A stretch of DNA of 64,000 bases from Solen grandis (Eukaryota; Mollusca; Bivalvia; Adapedonta; Solenidae): assembly GCA_021229015.1 (NCBI GenBank), contig CM037781.1:40035897-40099896 (forward strand), given 5' to 3'. Both the position numbers and the translations under genes were made by a program. The notes beneath the pieces are model-generated. The model made no database searches, was not told the DNA's origin, and saw only the letters and a list, made by a program, of their open reading frames with translations. The first letter of the stretch is position 1, and the number at the start of each line of letters is the position of its first letter. Positions 22,304 to 31,860 of this stretch are shown in pieces.

Positions 22304-24704
22304 GATGCTTTTAAATCAAACTCTTTCTCGAGAAATATTAAGATGGGTATCATTACATGCATACCTAAGGATAACAAACCAAAGCATTTTTTAAAAAACT
22401 TAAGGCCAATAACTCTTTTGAATGTATTATATAAAATTGCATCGGGCACAATCGCTAATAGGTTTAAAAAAGTATTAAGTTCACTTATATCTACAGATCA
22501 AACGGGCTTTATTAAAGGTCGATTCATAGGTGACAACACACGACTGCTGTATGATGTAATGAAATATACTGAAGATAATAATATACCAGGATTAGTAATG
22601 TTGATTGATTTTGAAAAAGCCTTTGATTCAGTTTCTTTTAAATTCATTGAACAAACCCTAACATTCTTTAATTTTGGCGATTCTTTTCGGAAATGGATTA
22701 GGATGTTTTTATATAATACTGAAACAAGTGTTCAAATAAATGGTTTTTTGTCTGAATTCTTTAAAGTAAATAGAGGATGCAGGCAAGGAGATCCTATCTC
22801 ATCATATATCTTTATTCTTTGTGCTGAAATTTTAGCCATTAAGATAAGAAATAGTAAAAATATTAAAGGAATAAAGATTGATGGAAATGAATATAAACTT
22901 TCACAATTTGCAGACGACACATATTTGTTATTAGATGGTACAGAAAATACTTTAAATTCAGCTTTAGACTTACTTAATGAATTTTTTCTGTTGTCTGGAT
23001 TACGAGCAAATTACGATAAAACAAAAGTAGTTTGGATTGGTTCATTAAAATATAGTGCACATTCAATAAAAACAAGATGGAAATTAAATTGGGGAGATAC
23101 ACAATTCAAATTATTAGGATTGCTATTTGATGTTGATTTGTCTAAGATGGAAACTTTAAACTTTAATTCTAAATTGTTGAGAATTAAAACATACATTAGT
23201 AATTGGAAAAAAAGAAAGTTGACCCCAATAGGAAAAATTACTGTTATCAAGGCTCTTTTGCTTCCACTGTTGACACATCTGTTTATTAGTTTACCTACAC
23301 CAAGCACAGACTTCTTTAAGACATTAAATAATATATTATATGATTTCATATGGGATGGAAAAAGTAGAATAAAAAAACTGATTCTTACAAAAAAGTATGA
23401 AAATGGTGGTTTAAACATGATTGATATTTACAGTTATGAACGTAGTCTCAAAATAAAATGGTTGAGAAAATATTGTAGTGACAGTCCTAGTAAATGTTAT
23501 ATATTGTTAAGATCTTTGTTTGATATAGACAAACTGTTTAACTTGGGAAGTTATATTGTGTAAACATTATAGACAAAATTTCAAATAAATTTTGGATTGA
23601 TGTTGTCACATCATATATGTACTATATGGACAAAGTGTGTATTGATGATATATACAAATTTTTACATATGCCATTATTCTATAATGATTGTTTATTTAAT
23701 ATTAAGAATCATGTCTTTTTACCCAAACTCTATAATCGAGGATTCAGATTCGTTAAAGATTTAATTGATATAAATGGAAACTTTGTTGATATTGATAAAT
23801 AAATAAAAACAAAAATAAATTACATGTTTTTTTAAAATCTGCTATATTAATATGCCAAAAAAAAAAATACAACTTAATAATTTTCCTGTTATTCTGTTTC
23901 AGAATCCCCAAAACAATGTGTACATAAATCCTATTATTACTTGATGAAAAATTCAATGAATTGTCAAAAAATACAGAAATTCCTACCAGTAAAATTAAAT
24001 GGATTGAAAAGTTACATAAATTAGATATAAACTGGGAAGCTATTTACACTTACACCTTTAAATGTACCAAAGATACTTACTTACAGTGGTTGCAAACAAG
24101 AATAATTCATAGAATACTAGGTACTAATTCCCTTCTTTAAATTTTTTGGGAATGTGAAAAAATAAAACCAATAATAGAATATTTGATTGATAAAATAAAA
24201 GAATTTGAACCATCAATAAACATTGACAGTTCTTTTGTGATATTAGGATCTGGAGAAACAGACAACAAATATGATTTAGTGTTTTTACTCATGAAAAAAT
24301 TTATTTACTTAAGTAAGATGAAAAATGTGATACCAACCATTTATAGCTTTAAACAAGTCTTAAAATTAGAAATAGAGATTTTTAAAAGTTCTAAGTACAC
24401 CGAAGATGCAAGTCTAGGATGGACAATTGTAAGCTCAGTTTTATGTAATCATGTTTAATTGATATAAGTGATTTTATATAACACAGATAGCAATCTTTAT
24501 TGCTTGTATGTCACACTAGATTTATGTTTACATATATATAAATTCTTCTTCTTTATTCAATATTTTATTCATATGTCCATTTTCTATAATGCTGGAGTTG
24601 ACATTTTTATTATTGTAAATGCATATAAAATATTGTAAGGTGGTCAGTGGGATGGATCCCCGACCCACTGCTATCTATGTTACGGGGACAATAAATGTTA
24701 AACT

Positions 24705-24763
<59 letters not shown>
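22304..24763 (+). mobile_element. 5'-truncated L1/Tx1-like LINE insertion with poly-A tail
   Basis: Coding starts in frame at the first base after the target duplication, inside the RT domain. An open frame runs to 23563 (fingers GIITCIPK and LRPITLLN, palm LIDFEKAFDSV, RGCRQGDPIS, catalytic FADD at 22907-22918, thumb TPIGKITVIKALLLP). After the stop, coding-like sequence continues in other frames at 23617-23802 and about 23940-24458 (WLQTRIIHRILGTNSLL, then an in-frame stop). The 3' UTR carries CAATAAATG and ends in about 58 A. Endonuclease and ORF1 are missing, so the copy is dead, but the sharp target duplication and long tail suggest modest age. The clade is assigned by motif style only. 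Confidence 0.92.
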
Positions 24764-24764
<1 letters not shown>

Positions 24765-24771
24765 AATTCAT

Positions 24772-25400
24772 TTGCACTCAGGCACAGATAATTAAGCATG
24801 TTGTCATTTTTGTTCAAAAACATAACATCCTGGAAACTCTAAAAAAAAAGCATGACTCACTTCAACTGATGTATTATAAAGGTATTTAACCTAACCAAAC
24901 TGAGCATACATCATAATTATAATTATAATATTCTAGCTGTTTCTTATTATGCTTAACCAACCTTCATGTGCATATGTATTACATGTATATACAAGCATTT
25001 TGATAATACATAATTATTTATCTAGATTCATTATTCATACCTATGATTAGTTCTAGTTGTTCCATTTTGAAAATATTTAATATCTCTGGTATANNNNNNN
25101 NNNNNNNNNNNNNNNNNNNNNNNNNNNNNNNNNNNNNNNNNNNNNNNNNNNNNNNNNNNNNNNNNNNNNNNNNNNNNNNNNNNNNNNNNNNNNTGTTTTT
25201 AAGTTATTTTGGTAATACATGTTCTGTTTATTTACATATCCAGATCACGAACAAGAGAGCGAGAGATAGAGAGAGAGAGAGAGGGGGTGGGGGAGCATAT
25301 ATAATACATGTACTTAAATTGTTAATGTTATTATGTATGATAAATACTCTGTTAGAAAATCTCATGTGCAATTTAGAAATAGATATAGCGAGGAGAGACT

Positions 25401-25450
<50 letters not shown>

Positions 25451-25593
25451 AGGCTTAATACATATAAAGATTATAGATTCCAGTATAATCAGTAATCCCA
25501 CCAGCCGTTTTCCATTGCATTTATTTGTACTTTATATATCTATATGTTGTTTCCTACTACGGTAGGACGTATGCATTTGTAAATAAAAGTTAA
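24772..25593. other. AT-rich stretch with assembly gap and (GA)n runs
   Basis: Positions 25094-25193 are exactly 100 N, a conventional gap of unknown true size. (GA)n microsatellites lie at about 25256-25282 and 25406-25441. Any frame crossing the N run is artificial. Confidence 0.95.
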
Positions 25594-25880
25594 ATTATGT
25601 GACCGCCCCCGCCCGGCGGCTGAGTGTTAATTATGTGACCGCCCCCGCCCGGCGGACGGAGTGTTAATTATGTATCCACCCCGGCGGCTGAGTGTTAATT
25701 ATGTGACCGCCCCGCCCGGCAGCTGAGTGGTAACCCCCCCCGGCGGCTGAGTGGTAATTATGTTATCGGTCCCCCGGCGGCTGAGTGGAAATTATGTGAC
25801 CATGAGTGGTAATTATATTACCGGTCCCCCGGCGGCTGAGTGGTAATTATGTGACGGTCCCCCTGGCAGCTGAGTGGTAA
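25594..25880. repeat. Minisatellite of a tRNA A-box-like unit
   Basis: About eight degenerate units of roughly 30-40 bases, each with CCCCGGCGGCTGAGTGGTAA or a close variant and TTAATTATGTGACCG. GGCTGAGTGG resembles a Pol III A box. The last unit runs into a tRNA-like sequence at 25868-25935. Confidence 0.75.
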
Positions 25881-25935
25881 AAGTTTCTGTCCCGTACTCG
25901 GAATCTCGTGGGTTCCATTCGTGGTCTCGACATGA
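25866..25935 (+). mobile_element. tRNA-like SINE head at the end of the minisatellite
   Basis: The A-box-like CAGCTGAGTGGTAA and B-box-like GGGTTCCATTCG are about 36 bases apart, with a CTCGGAATCTCGTGG segment between. It is followed by (ATTT)n at 25940-25992. This is probably a SINE head, not a working tRNA. Confidence 0.45.
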
Positions 25936-25942
25936 CAGTCAT

Positions 25943-25977
<35 letters not shown>

Positions 25978-26139
25978 TTTTTTATTTATTTATAAGTTTC
26001 ATTCATGTACAAACAATAATTAATGTGGAAAAAATCAACGACAACACGTAGGAAAAAATATTTTTGCTATTAGAGAACAATAACAATAGGGATTAGCGTC
26101 TGGACATTCAAACCAACAGTGACATATGTTTGAACCTCA

Positions 26140-26230
26140 AACTAGAGAACTGAGTAGAGAACATTAAAGTAAGCTGGTTATTCTTACTCATACTCATGAA
26201 GTTAGGTTCCAATATCACAGCTTTAGCTTT
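26140..26230. repeat. Dispersed 80-bp repeat, copy 1
   Basis: GAGAACATTAAAGTAAGCTG through TGAAGTTAGGTTCCAATATC to ACAGCTTTAGC is repeated in the same orientation at 26769-26846 with few changes. Confidence 0.85.
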
Positions 26231-26511
26231 TTTATTATTATTCAAACAATATTTACAGATAACAAAACACATACAAATAGTGCATGACCATTCAAATATT
26301 GAATTATAAGAGATTACAACAGAACCACGATCCATCACTACATGACTTGAACATAATTGTAATCTACAATATAACACAAGTTTTCACCGCCAATTTCTAG
26401 GTAAGATTTAGCAATGATTTTAATAATTAAAATATTTAAAAAAAGATGGACTAAAAGACCCCAAGTTAAAACTTGTATAAGATAAAATTTGGATACAAAT
26501 TAACATAAATG

Positions 26512-26665
26512 ACTTGACTATTTGAGTTTACCGTCGCTTCGACTGTATTTCAGTCATATAGCGACGTCCAGCTAATTACAGGTAGAGGAAGACCCCGAAT
26601 GCACGGAGGCATCCGGGTAGAACCAACGACCTACCGCAAGCCAGCTGGAAGACTTCCTCATATGA
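26512..26665 (-). mobile_element. SINE family A, 5'-truncated, with 11-bp target duplication
   Basis: Same body and CTATTTGAGTTTACC tail variant as the copy at 16330. It is flanked by perfect direct repeats TAACATAAATG at 26501-26511 and 26666-26676. Confidence 0.88.
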
Positions 26666-26768
26666 TAACATAAATGTATAAAACGGTATAATCAGTACTT
26701 ACAAGGATAGAATTAACGACGTTGAAGAATAGTGTAACAGGTTTTGGCACATTGTCTGATTAATGGTT

Positions 26769-26985
26769 GACTAGAGAACATTCAAGTGAGCTGGTTATTC
26801 TTACTCGAATTCATGAAGTTAGGTTCCAATATCACAGCTTTAGCAAATAAGTTTGTCATTAAAATATTTCTGATAGCCATTACAATATTTCTGATAGGCA
26901 TTAGTATATTTCTGATAGTCATTAAAATATTTCTGATAGCCATTACAATATTACTGATAGGCATTAGAATATTTTCGATATATTT
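26769..26985. repeat. Dispersed 80-bp repeat, copy 2, plus 21-bp tandem array
   Basis: Copy 2 of the 26140 repeat (26769-26846) is followed by about six units of a 21-base motif like ATTTCTGATAGCCATTACAAT at 26858-26985. ORFs here are repeat artefacts. Confidence 0.8.
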
Positions 26986-27190
26986 CCCTTGCTTGGCGCT
27001 CAGCACCTTAGAGCTTAGTTCAAGGATTAGTTGGCTTGAATATAGATCTAGTCCACAAGTATTAACGTAATTATAAGGAACGAAACTTGATTTTTTTTAA
27101 AGTAAAATTTACATCTGATTCAACACCTGTGCAGTTAAGAAGAATGTCACAAAGCGGAATTGTCGTCTGAAAAATGTACGGTGGGAAAAG

Positions 27191-28161
27191 AAGGACATGA
27201 AAGATATGTTTTATATCGCGTGCGCACGCGACAACTTAAAGGCCCGGTCACACAGCCTTTCGCGTCTGTATCGCGGGTAAAATTTCGCGATTTTTTTTTG
27301 CCCGCGGTTGCCCGTGGTGGAAAATATGCAAAATTGGCTTACCCGCGGTTTACCCGTGGTATGCCCACGGAACAGACGCCGGCGACTGTTCCGCGTCCTT
27401 ATCGTGGGTGAAGCGCGGCGGTACCGCGGCCTACCACGGGTATAATAAAGCAGCCGAACCGGGCTGTAGAAATCATAACCGCTCAAGACACAGTCCCGTG
27501 AATTATATACCTAAAATCAGACGTTGTACGGACGCGATTAGGCCGTGGACAATCGTATTTGGGACGTGTACAAGACGCAATTGAACGTGATTAGGCCGGT
27601 ATTGGGGCGCGCTGTTTACGCGGAGAAAGGCGTTTCTCCGTGCTTACACGCGGTACACACGCTAATGCACGTGATAACAACGCGGTACAGACGCGAAAAA
27701 AACGTGCTATGACCGTGCTCCACCCGCGATTACCCGCTAAAATTTCGCGTCCTACCGCGTGTAACCACGTCTTAACCGCGGCCGTAGCACGTCCTAGCAC
27801 GTTCGTTCCGCGTCTGTACCGCGTCTTTACCGCGTGTGTACCACGTGTACCGCCCGCGATTACCCGCGGTCTAAATTTTTGGGCAGCCCAAAACTTTTTC
27901 GCGCGGCCAACCGCGTGTGAATTTCTTACCGCATGCAACGACGGGTAAAGTACGGCTGTATCGCGTCTTTATCGCGACCTCAAAGCGTCCAACAGCGTCT
28001 GCTTCACGGGCAGAAATTTTTGGCCGTGATTCGGCCGCGATACGCCCGTGGAGGGCTGTGTGACCGGGCCTTTAAGTTACTGCGTGCGAACGCGAAAACT
28101 ACTGTGTGTGCACGCGGTTGTTTTTACATGCGCACGCGATAAAAATATATCTTCCATGTCC
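27191..28161. mobile_element. CpG-dense element with nested terminal inverted repeats
   Basis: Inner ends AGGCCCGGTCACACAGCC (27240) and the reverse complement GGCTGTGTGACCGGGCCT (to 28071) are perfect inverted repeats, each bounded by TTAA (27236-27239 and 28072-28075). The inverted symmetry continues outward with TCGCGTGCGCA and GGACATG/CCATGTCC to about 27193 and 28161. The interior is packed with CGCG, ACCGCGTC and ACCCGCG words, in strong contrast to the AT-rich flanks. ORFs on both strands inside are composition artefacts. It is probably a non-autonomous DNA transposon, perhaps one TTAA-type element nested in or extended by another. Confidence 0.7.
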
Positions 28162-28592
28162 CATTTATACTACCGTATAAATAGGATTAAAATCCAAAGT
28201 TTGTACCAACTTTTCATATAAACTACGTGCGTATACGTAACAAAAATGCACAATATAGTCTTATCTGGCATGCAATCAAATGACGTCACAAATGAGTTAT
28301 TTTCTTTAAAAGTGTGGAAATCAATATTGTTGAAATGCATCAAAACAAAATTTTGGTGTTATTGTCTGAGAAAACTTATAGGTACTTGGACACAACACGG
28401 GAACCATGTTTAGTAAAATAATCATGATTGGACTGCATACATATTCAGAATGAATATTCATAATTTATCCTGATTTTATCCATGTTCAATTTGAGACACT
28501 CTTCAAAACTCGATCCAGTCAAAATCATTCCAGTTAGTAATACTAGCAAGTTGTCGTAATTTAACATAATCCTCTTTATCAAAGTACCAAAC
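28162..28592. other. Intergenic, nothing recognised
   Basis: No supported feature. The right end is the 5' junction of the following LINE. Confidence 0.4.
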
Positions 28593-29748
28593 GTGACGAA
28601 TATTGCAGATGACATTGGACTCTTCATTACTGTTGACAACCCAACGTCAGCGTCAGCAACTCTGAACAATGATTTAGACAAAATTAGTAATTGGGCTAAC
28701 ACTTGGTTGGTTAAATTTAATCCTAAGAAAACCGAATCCCTACTATTTACAAAGAAAAGGAATATTGTTAATCATCCCAGTGTTATAATGAATAATGAGT
28801 TAATAACAGAAGTTGACAATCATAAACACTTAGGAATATATCTTTCTAGCAGTCTTTCTTGGCATCATCAAATTGAATATATTAAGTCGAAAGCATGGAA
28901 CCGTATAAATATCATGAAAAGAATGAAATTCTTATTAGATAGATCGACATTAGAAATAATATATACTACTTTTATAAGGCCTTTGCTTGATTACGGTGAT
29001 GTTATTTTTGACAATTGTACATTATATGAAAAAGCCGAACTAGATAAGATTCAAAATGAGGCTGCTAGAATTGTTACCGGTACCACTAAACTTGTGTCTA
29101 TTGATAAATTATCTACTGAAACATGTTGGGAATCTCTTCAGTCAAGAAGAAGAAAGCACAAATTGATATTATTTTATAAAATGGTTCACGGTTTATCCCT
29201 TATTTTATTTTCAAGAACTTATACCTGAACAAGTTGGTAATATATCTCAATATAACCTTAGAAATGCAAGTAATATTAGAAGTATTTATTCAAATCTCTA
29301 TCAGAATTCTTTTTTGCCTTCAGTTATACTAGAATGGAACAACTTGCCAGCTGAAATAAGAAATGCTAAATCAATCTCAGAGTTTAAAAGATTAATTAAT
29401 ACTGATTGCATCAATGTACCCAATTATTATTACCATGGTGATAGAAAATATCAAATTGTTCATGCCAAACTGCGTACAGACTGTAGTCCTTTGAATCAGG
29501 TTTTATACATGAAAAATATGGTAAATTCTCCTCTATGCACTTGTGGTGCAGGCGAGAGCGTTGATCATTATTTATTATATTGCCCAAATTACAACAATGC
29601 CAGAACTACGACGTTCAATGATCTTTCCTCCATACATACTATAAATCTTAATATACTTTTATGATATTAATCTTGCACATGTAAACAATATAAAATTGTT
29701 GAAGCTGTTCATTCATTTATCAAAGCCTCCAAACGCTTCGATAATTAA
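28593..29748 (+). mobile_element. 5'-truncated CR1/Jockey-type LINE
   Basis: Starts within the RT palm, where the catalytic box reads IADD instead of Y/FADD. It continues with WLVKFNPKKTE, HLGIYLSSSLSWH and EAARIVTG (frame to 29228). A frameshift follows, then 29240-29664 with SVILEWNNLPAEIR and a Cys/His knuckle (CTCG...H...C). Another shift leads to the end SFIKASKRFDN and stop at 29746-29748. The final motif matches the minus-strand LINE at 3330, so both belong to one family. Truncated and frameshifted, hence dead. Confidence 0.88.
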
Positions 29749-30130
29749 TGTTTGTTTTTGAGAGAGACTCCCTTATACCATCACATGATTTTACCTGTCA
29801 CCAACCAATCCACCACTGATCACTGTCATCTCTTTAAGTTCAGCCTAGGATTGTTTTCAAGGCTCAGATTGTCCACAAAAAAAATTAAGTTGTATAGAAC
29901 ATAACATGAACTGACACACAAACCTTGTGTTTAAAATTGATTTCCTTCCTATAGTAACGAAACTTGGCCATAATATATAAAATGTATAATAAAATGGACG
30001 GTATATGGTTTAGAAAAACAAAAACAATAATTATACATACAATAATGATTTTTCTACTTTCATTTTCACAATCTCTTAAATATACATGTAGTTCAAAGGT
30101 CATTACAGACATGTCTATTTCATAAGAAAG
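29749..30130. other. Intergenic, nothing recognised
   Basis: AT-rich. It should contain the promoter of the nuclease-like ORF, but no site can be named. Confidence 0.4.
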
Positions 30131-30499
30131 ATGGAGGCATTCTTTACTAAATATAAAACCAAAATTGAAAAAAAATCTTCACCACCAGATGCGAATGGAT
30201 GCCAAATTTGGCAGGGATGTGTCAAGAAAGGTCGTGGAGGCTATGGGGTCATCAAGGCAAAATTTCCTGACAAAGGGTGGCATACTTTACACGTGCACAA
30301 GTTGCGATACCTTGTGGACCACAAAATGTTGAGTGTTGACTCAAATTTTGAGGTATCGCATTTATGCCATGTCCCACGCTGTGTCAGCACGGAACATCTG
30401 AGCCTTGAGCCCCACAGCGTGAATGTGGAGAGGCACTACTGTGTCGATCGTGAGAAATGCCAGGGACATGGTGTCTACACAGACTGCCTTCTCTTGTGA
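30131..30499 (+). CDS. His-Me finger (homing-endonuclease-like) zinc protein
   Basis: An intact single-exon ORF of 122 residues. Its core VSHLCHVPRCVSTEHLSLEP followed by N98 matches the zinc-binding His-Me finger nucleases related to the I-PpoI homing enzyme (Pfam zf-His_Me_endon type). By that family's logic H77 is the general base and N98 the metal ligand; C79, C84 and H89 bind one zinc, and C24, C104, C110 and H113 the other. All are present. NGCQIWQGC and the GGYG turn also fit. It is short for a full homing enzyme, so little beyond the nuclease fold remains, and DNA cleavage is an inference. It sits 380 bases after a dead LINE, and no group I intron or rDNA is near. It could be a domesticated host protein or cargo of an unrecognised mobile element. 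Confidence 0.75.
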   Translation: MEAFFTKYKTKIEKKSSPPDANGCQIWQGCVKKGRGGYGVIKAKFPDKGWHTLHVHKLRYLVDHKMLSVDSNFEVSHLCHVPRCVSTEHLSLEPHSVNVERHYCVDREKCQGHGVYTDCLLL

Positions 30500-30520
30500 T
30501 GGTATATTATGCAATTATAT

Positions 30521-30622
30521 TCTCTCTCTCTCTTTCTCTCTCTGTTCCCGTCCTCAATCAGTGTGTTTATTCCTCCTCTCTGTTTTTGTTCCTGCCCATT
30601 TCTTTCTTCAATCTTTGTTTTA

Positions 30623-30655
<33 letters not shown>

Positions 30656-30660
30656 ATCTG
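30521..30660. repeat. Pyrimidine-rich (CT)n tract
   Basis: Interrupted CT runs, a C9 run near 30624 and a clean (CT)n at about 30633-30655 directly downstream of the nuclease-like ORF. The two overlapping Ser/Leu-rich frames are artefacts. Confidence 0.85.
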
Positions 30661-30763
30661 TTTTTCTTTTTCTGTAAATTATTAAATTGTTATACATCTT
30701 TATTTCTGATTGATTGGAATGCTGCCAGCTACCATGTTTTTCAATGGATCAGAATAATTTGAA

Positions 30764-31860
30764 TAATCTTAGTAGGGGCTGACCTAAGGAACATTTGTGC
30801 CAAATAACTTTGAAATCCAGCCAGTACTTTCAGGGGAGAAGAATTTTTGAAGGTTTTACTACATTGTGTATATACATATAAGGAAAACGGGCTCCGCCCC
30901 CTGGCGGCAATTTTTTTCATCGGATCAGAATAATTTGAGCAATCTTGGTAGAGAGTGACCTTAGGAACATCTGTGCCAATTTACTTTAAAATTCAGCCAG
31001 TACCTTTGGCCAAGAAGCTTTTTGAATGTTTTACTATATATGTATAAGGAAAACGGTCTCGCCCCTGGTGGCCATGTTTATTAACCGATCATAAAAATTT
31101 GAACAATTTTGGTAAAGAGTTACCTTAGGAACATCTGTGCCAAATAACTTTGAAATCCAGCCAGTACTTTTGGGGATAAGATTTTTGAAATTTACTATAT
31201 ACATTTAAGGAAAACGGGCTCCGCCCCCTGTTGGCCATGTTTTTCAACCGATCAAAATGATTTGAACAATCTTGGTAGAGAGTGACCTCAAGAACATATG
31301 TGCCAAATAACTTTGAAATCCACCCGGTACTTTTGGAGATAAGATTTTTGAAAATTTTACTATAAACATATAAGGAAAACGGGCTCCGCCCCATGGCGGT
31401 CATGTTTTTCAACGGATCAAAATGATTTGAACAATCTTGGTAGTGAGTGACCTAAAGAACATCTGTGCCATATAACTTTGGAATCCAGCCAGTACTTTTG
31501 GCCAAGACGATTTTTCAAATTTTTACTATATACATATGAATAAAACGGGCTACGCCCCCTGGCGGCCATGTTTTTTCAACGGATCAGAATAATTTGAACA
31601 ATCTTGGTAGAAAGTGACCCAAGGAACAGCTGTGCCAAATAACTTTAATCCAGCGAGTACTTTTAGCCTAGAAGATTGTTCAAATGTGGGCGATATTCAT
31701 ATAAGGAAAACGGGCTTCGCCCACCTGGCGGCCATGTTTTTCAACGTATCAACATAATTTGAACAATCTTAGTGGAGAGTTTCCTAAGGAACATCACTGC
31801 CAAATAATTTTGAAATACTGCAAGTAGTTTTGGAGAAGATTTTCAAAAAATTTTCTTTCT
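30764..31860. repeat. About 165-bp tandem array, six to seven units
   Basis: The anchor AAGGAAAACGGGCTCCGCCC recurs near 30880, 31046, 31207, 31372, 31538 and 31702. Each is followed by GGCGGCCATGTTTTTCAAC, AATCTTGGTAGAGAGTGACC and AAATAACTTTGAAATCCAGC. Units are 75-90% alike by eye. The last unit decays into a diverged end near 31860. Composite bivalve repeats commonly have such a core. Confidence 0.85.

Noticed and set aside
22732..23418. Minus-strand ORFs inside the LINE
   Set aside because: Shadows of the plus-strand reverse transcriptase frame.
25043..25495. 150-residue ORF spanning the N run
   Set aside because: It exists only because N are passed through; the rest is (GA)n-encoded Arg-Glu repeats.
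27591..27948. Overlapping 102- and 115-residue ORFs on both strands in the CpG-rich element
   Set aside because: Arg/Ala/Val-rich translations of CGCG-type repeats on opposite strands; no domain, no splice context.
30423..30762. Two extra frames overlapping the end of the nuclease-like ORF
   Set aside because: Ser/Leu-rich readings of CT repeats in the wrong frames.
30764..31860. CRISPR-like regularly spaced repeats
   Set aside because: Whole units are repeated without unique spacers, in a eukaryotic genome; it is a minisatellite.
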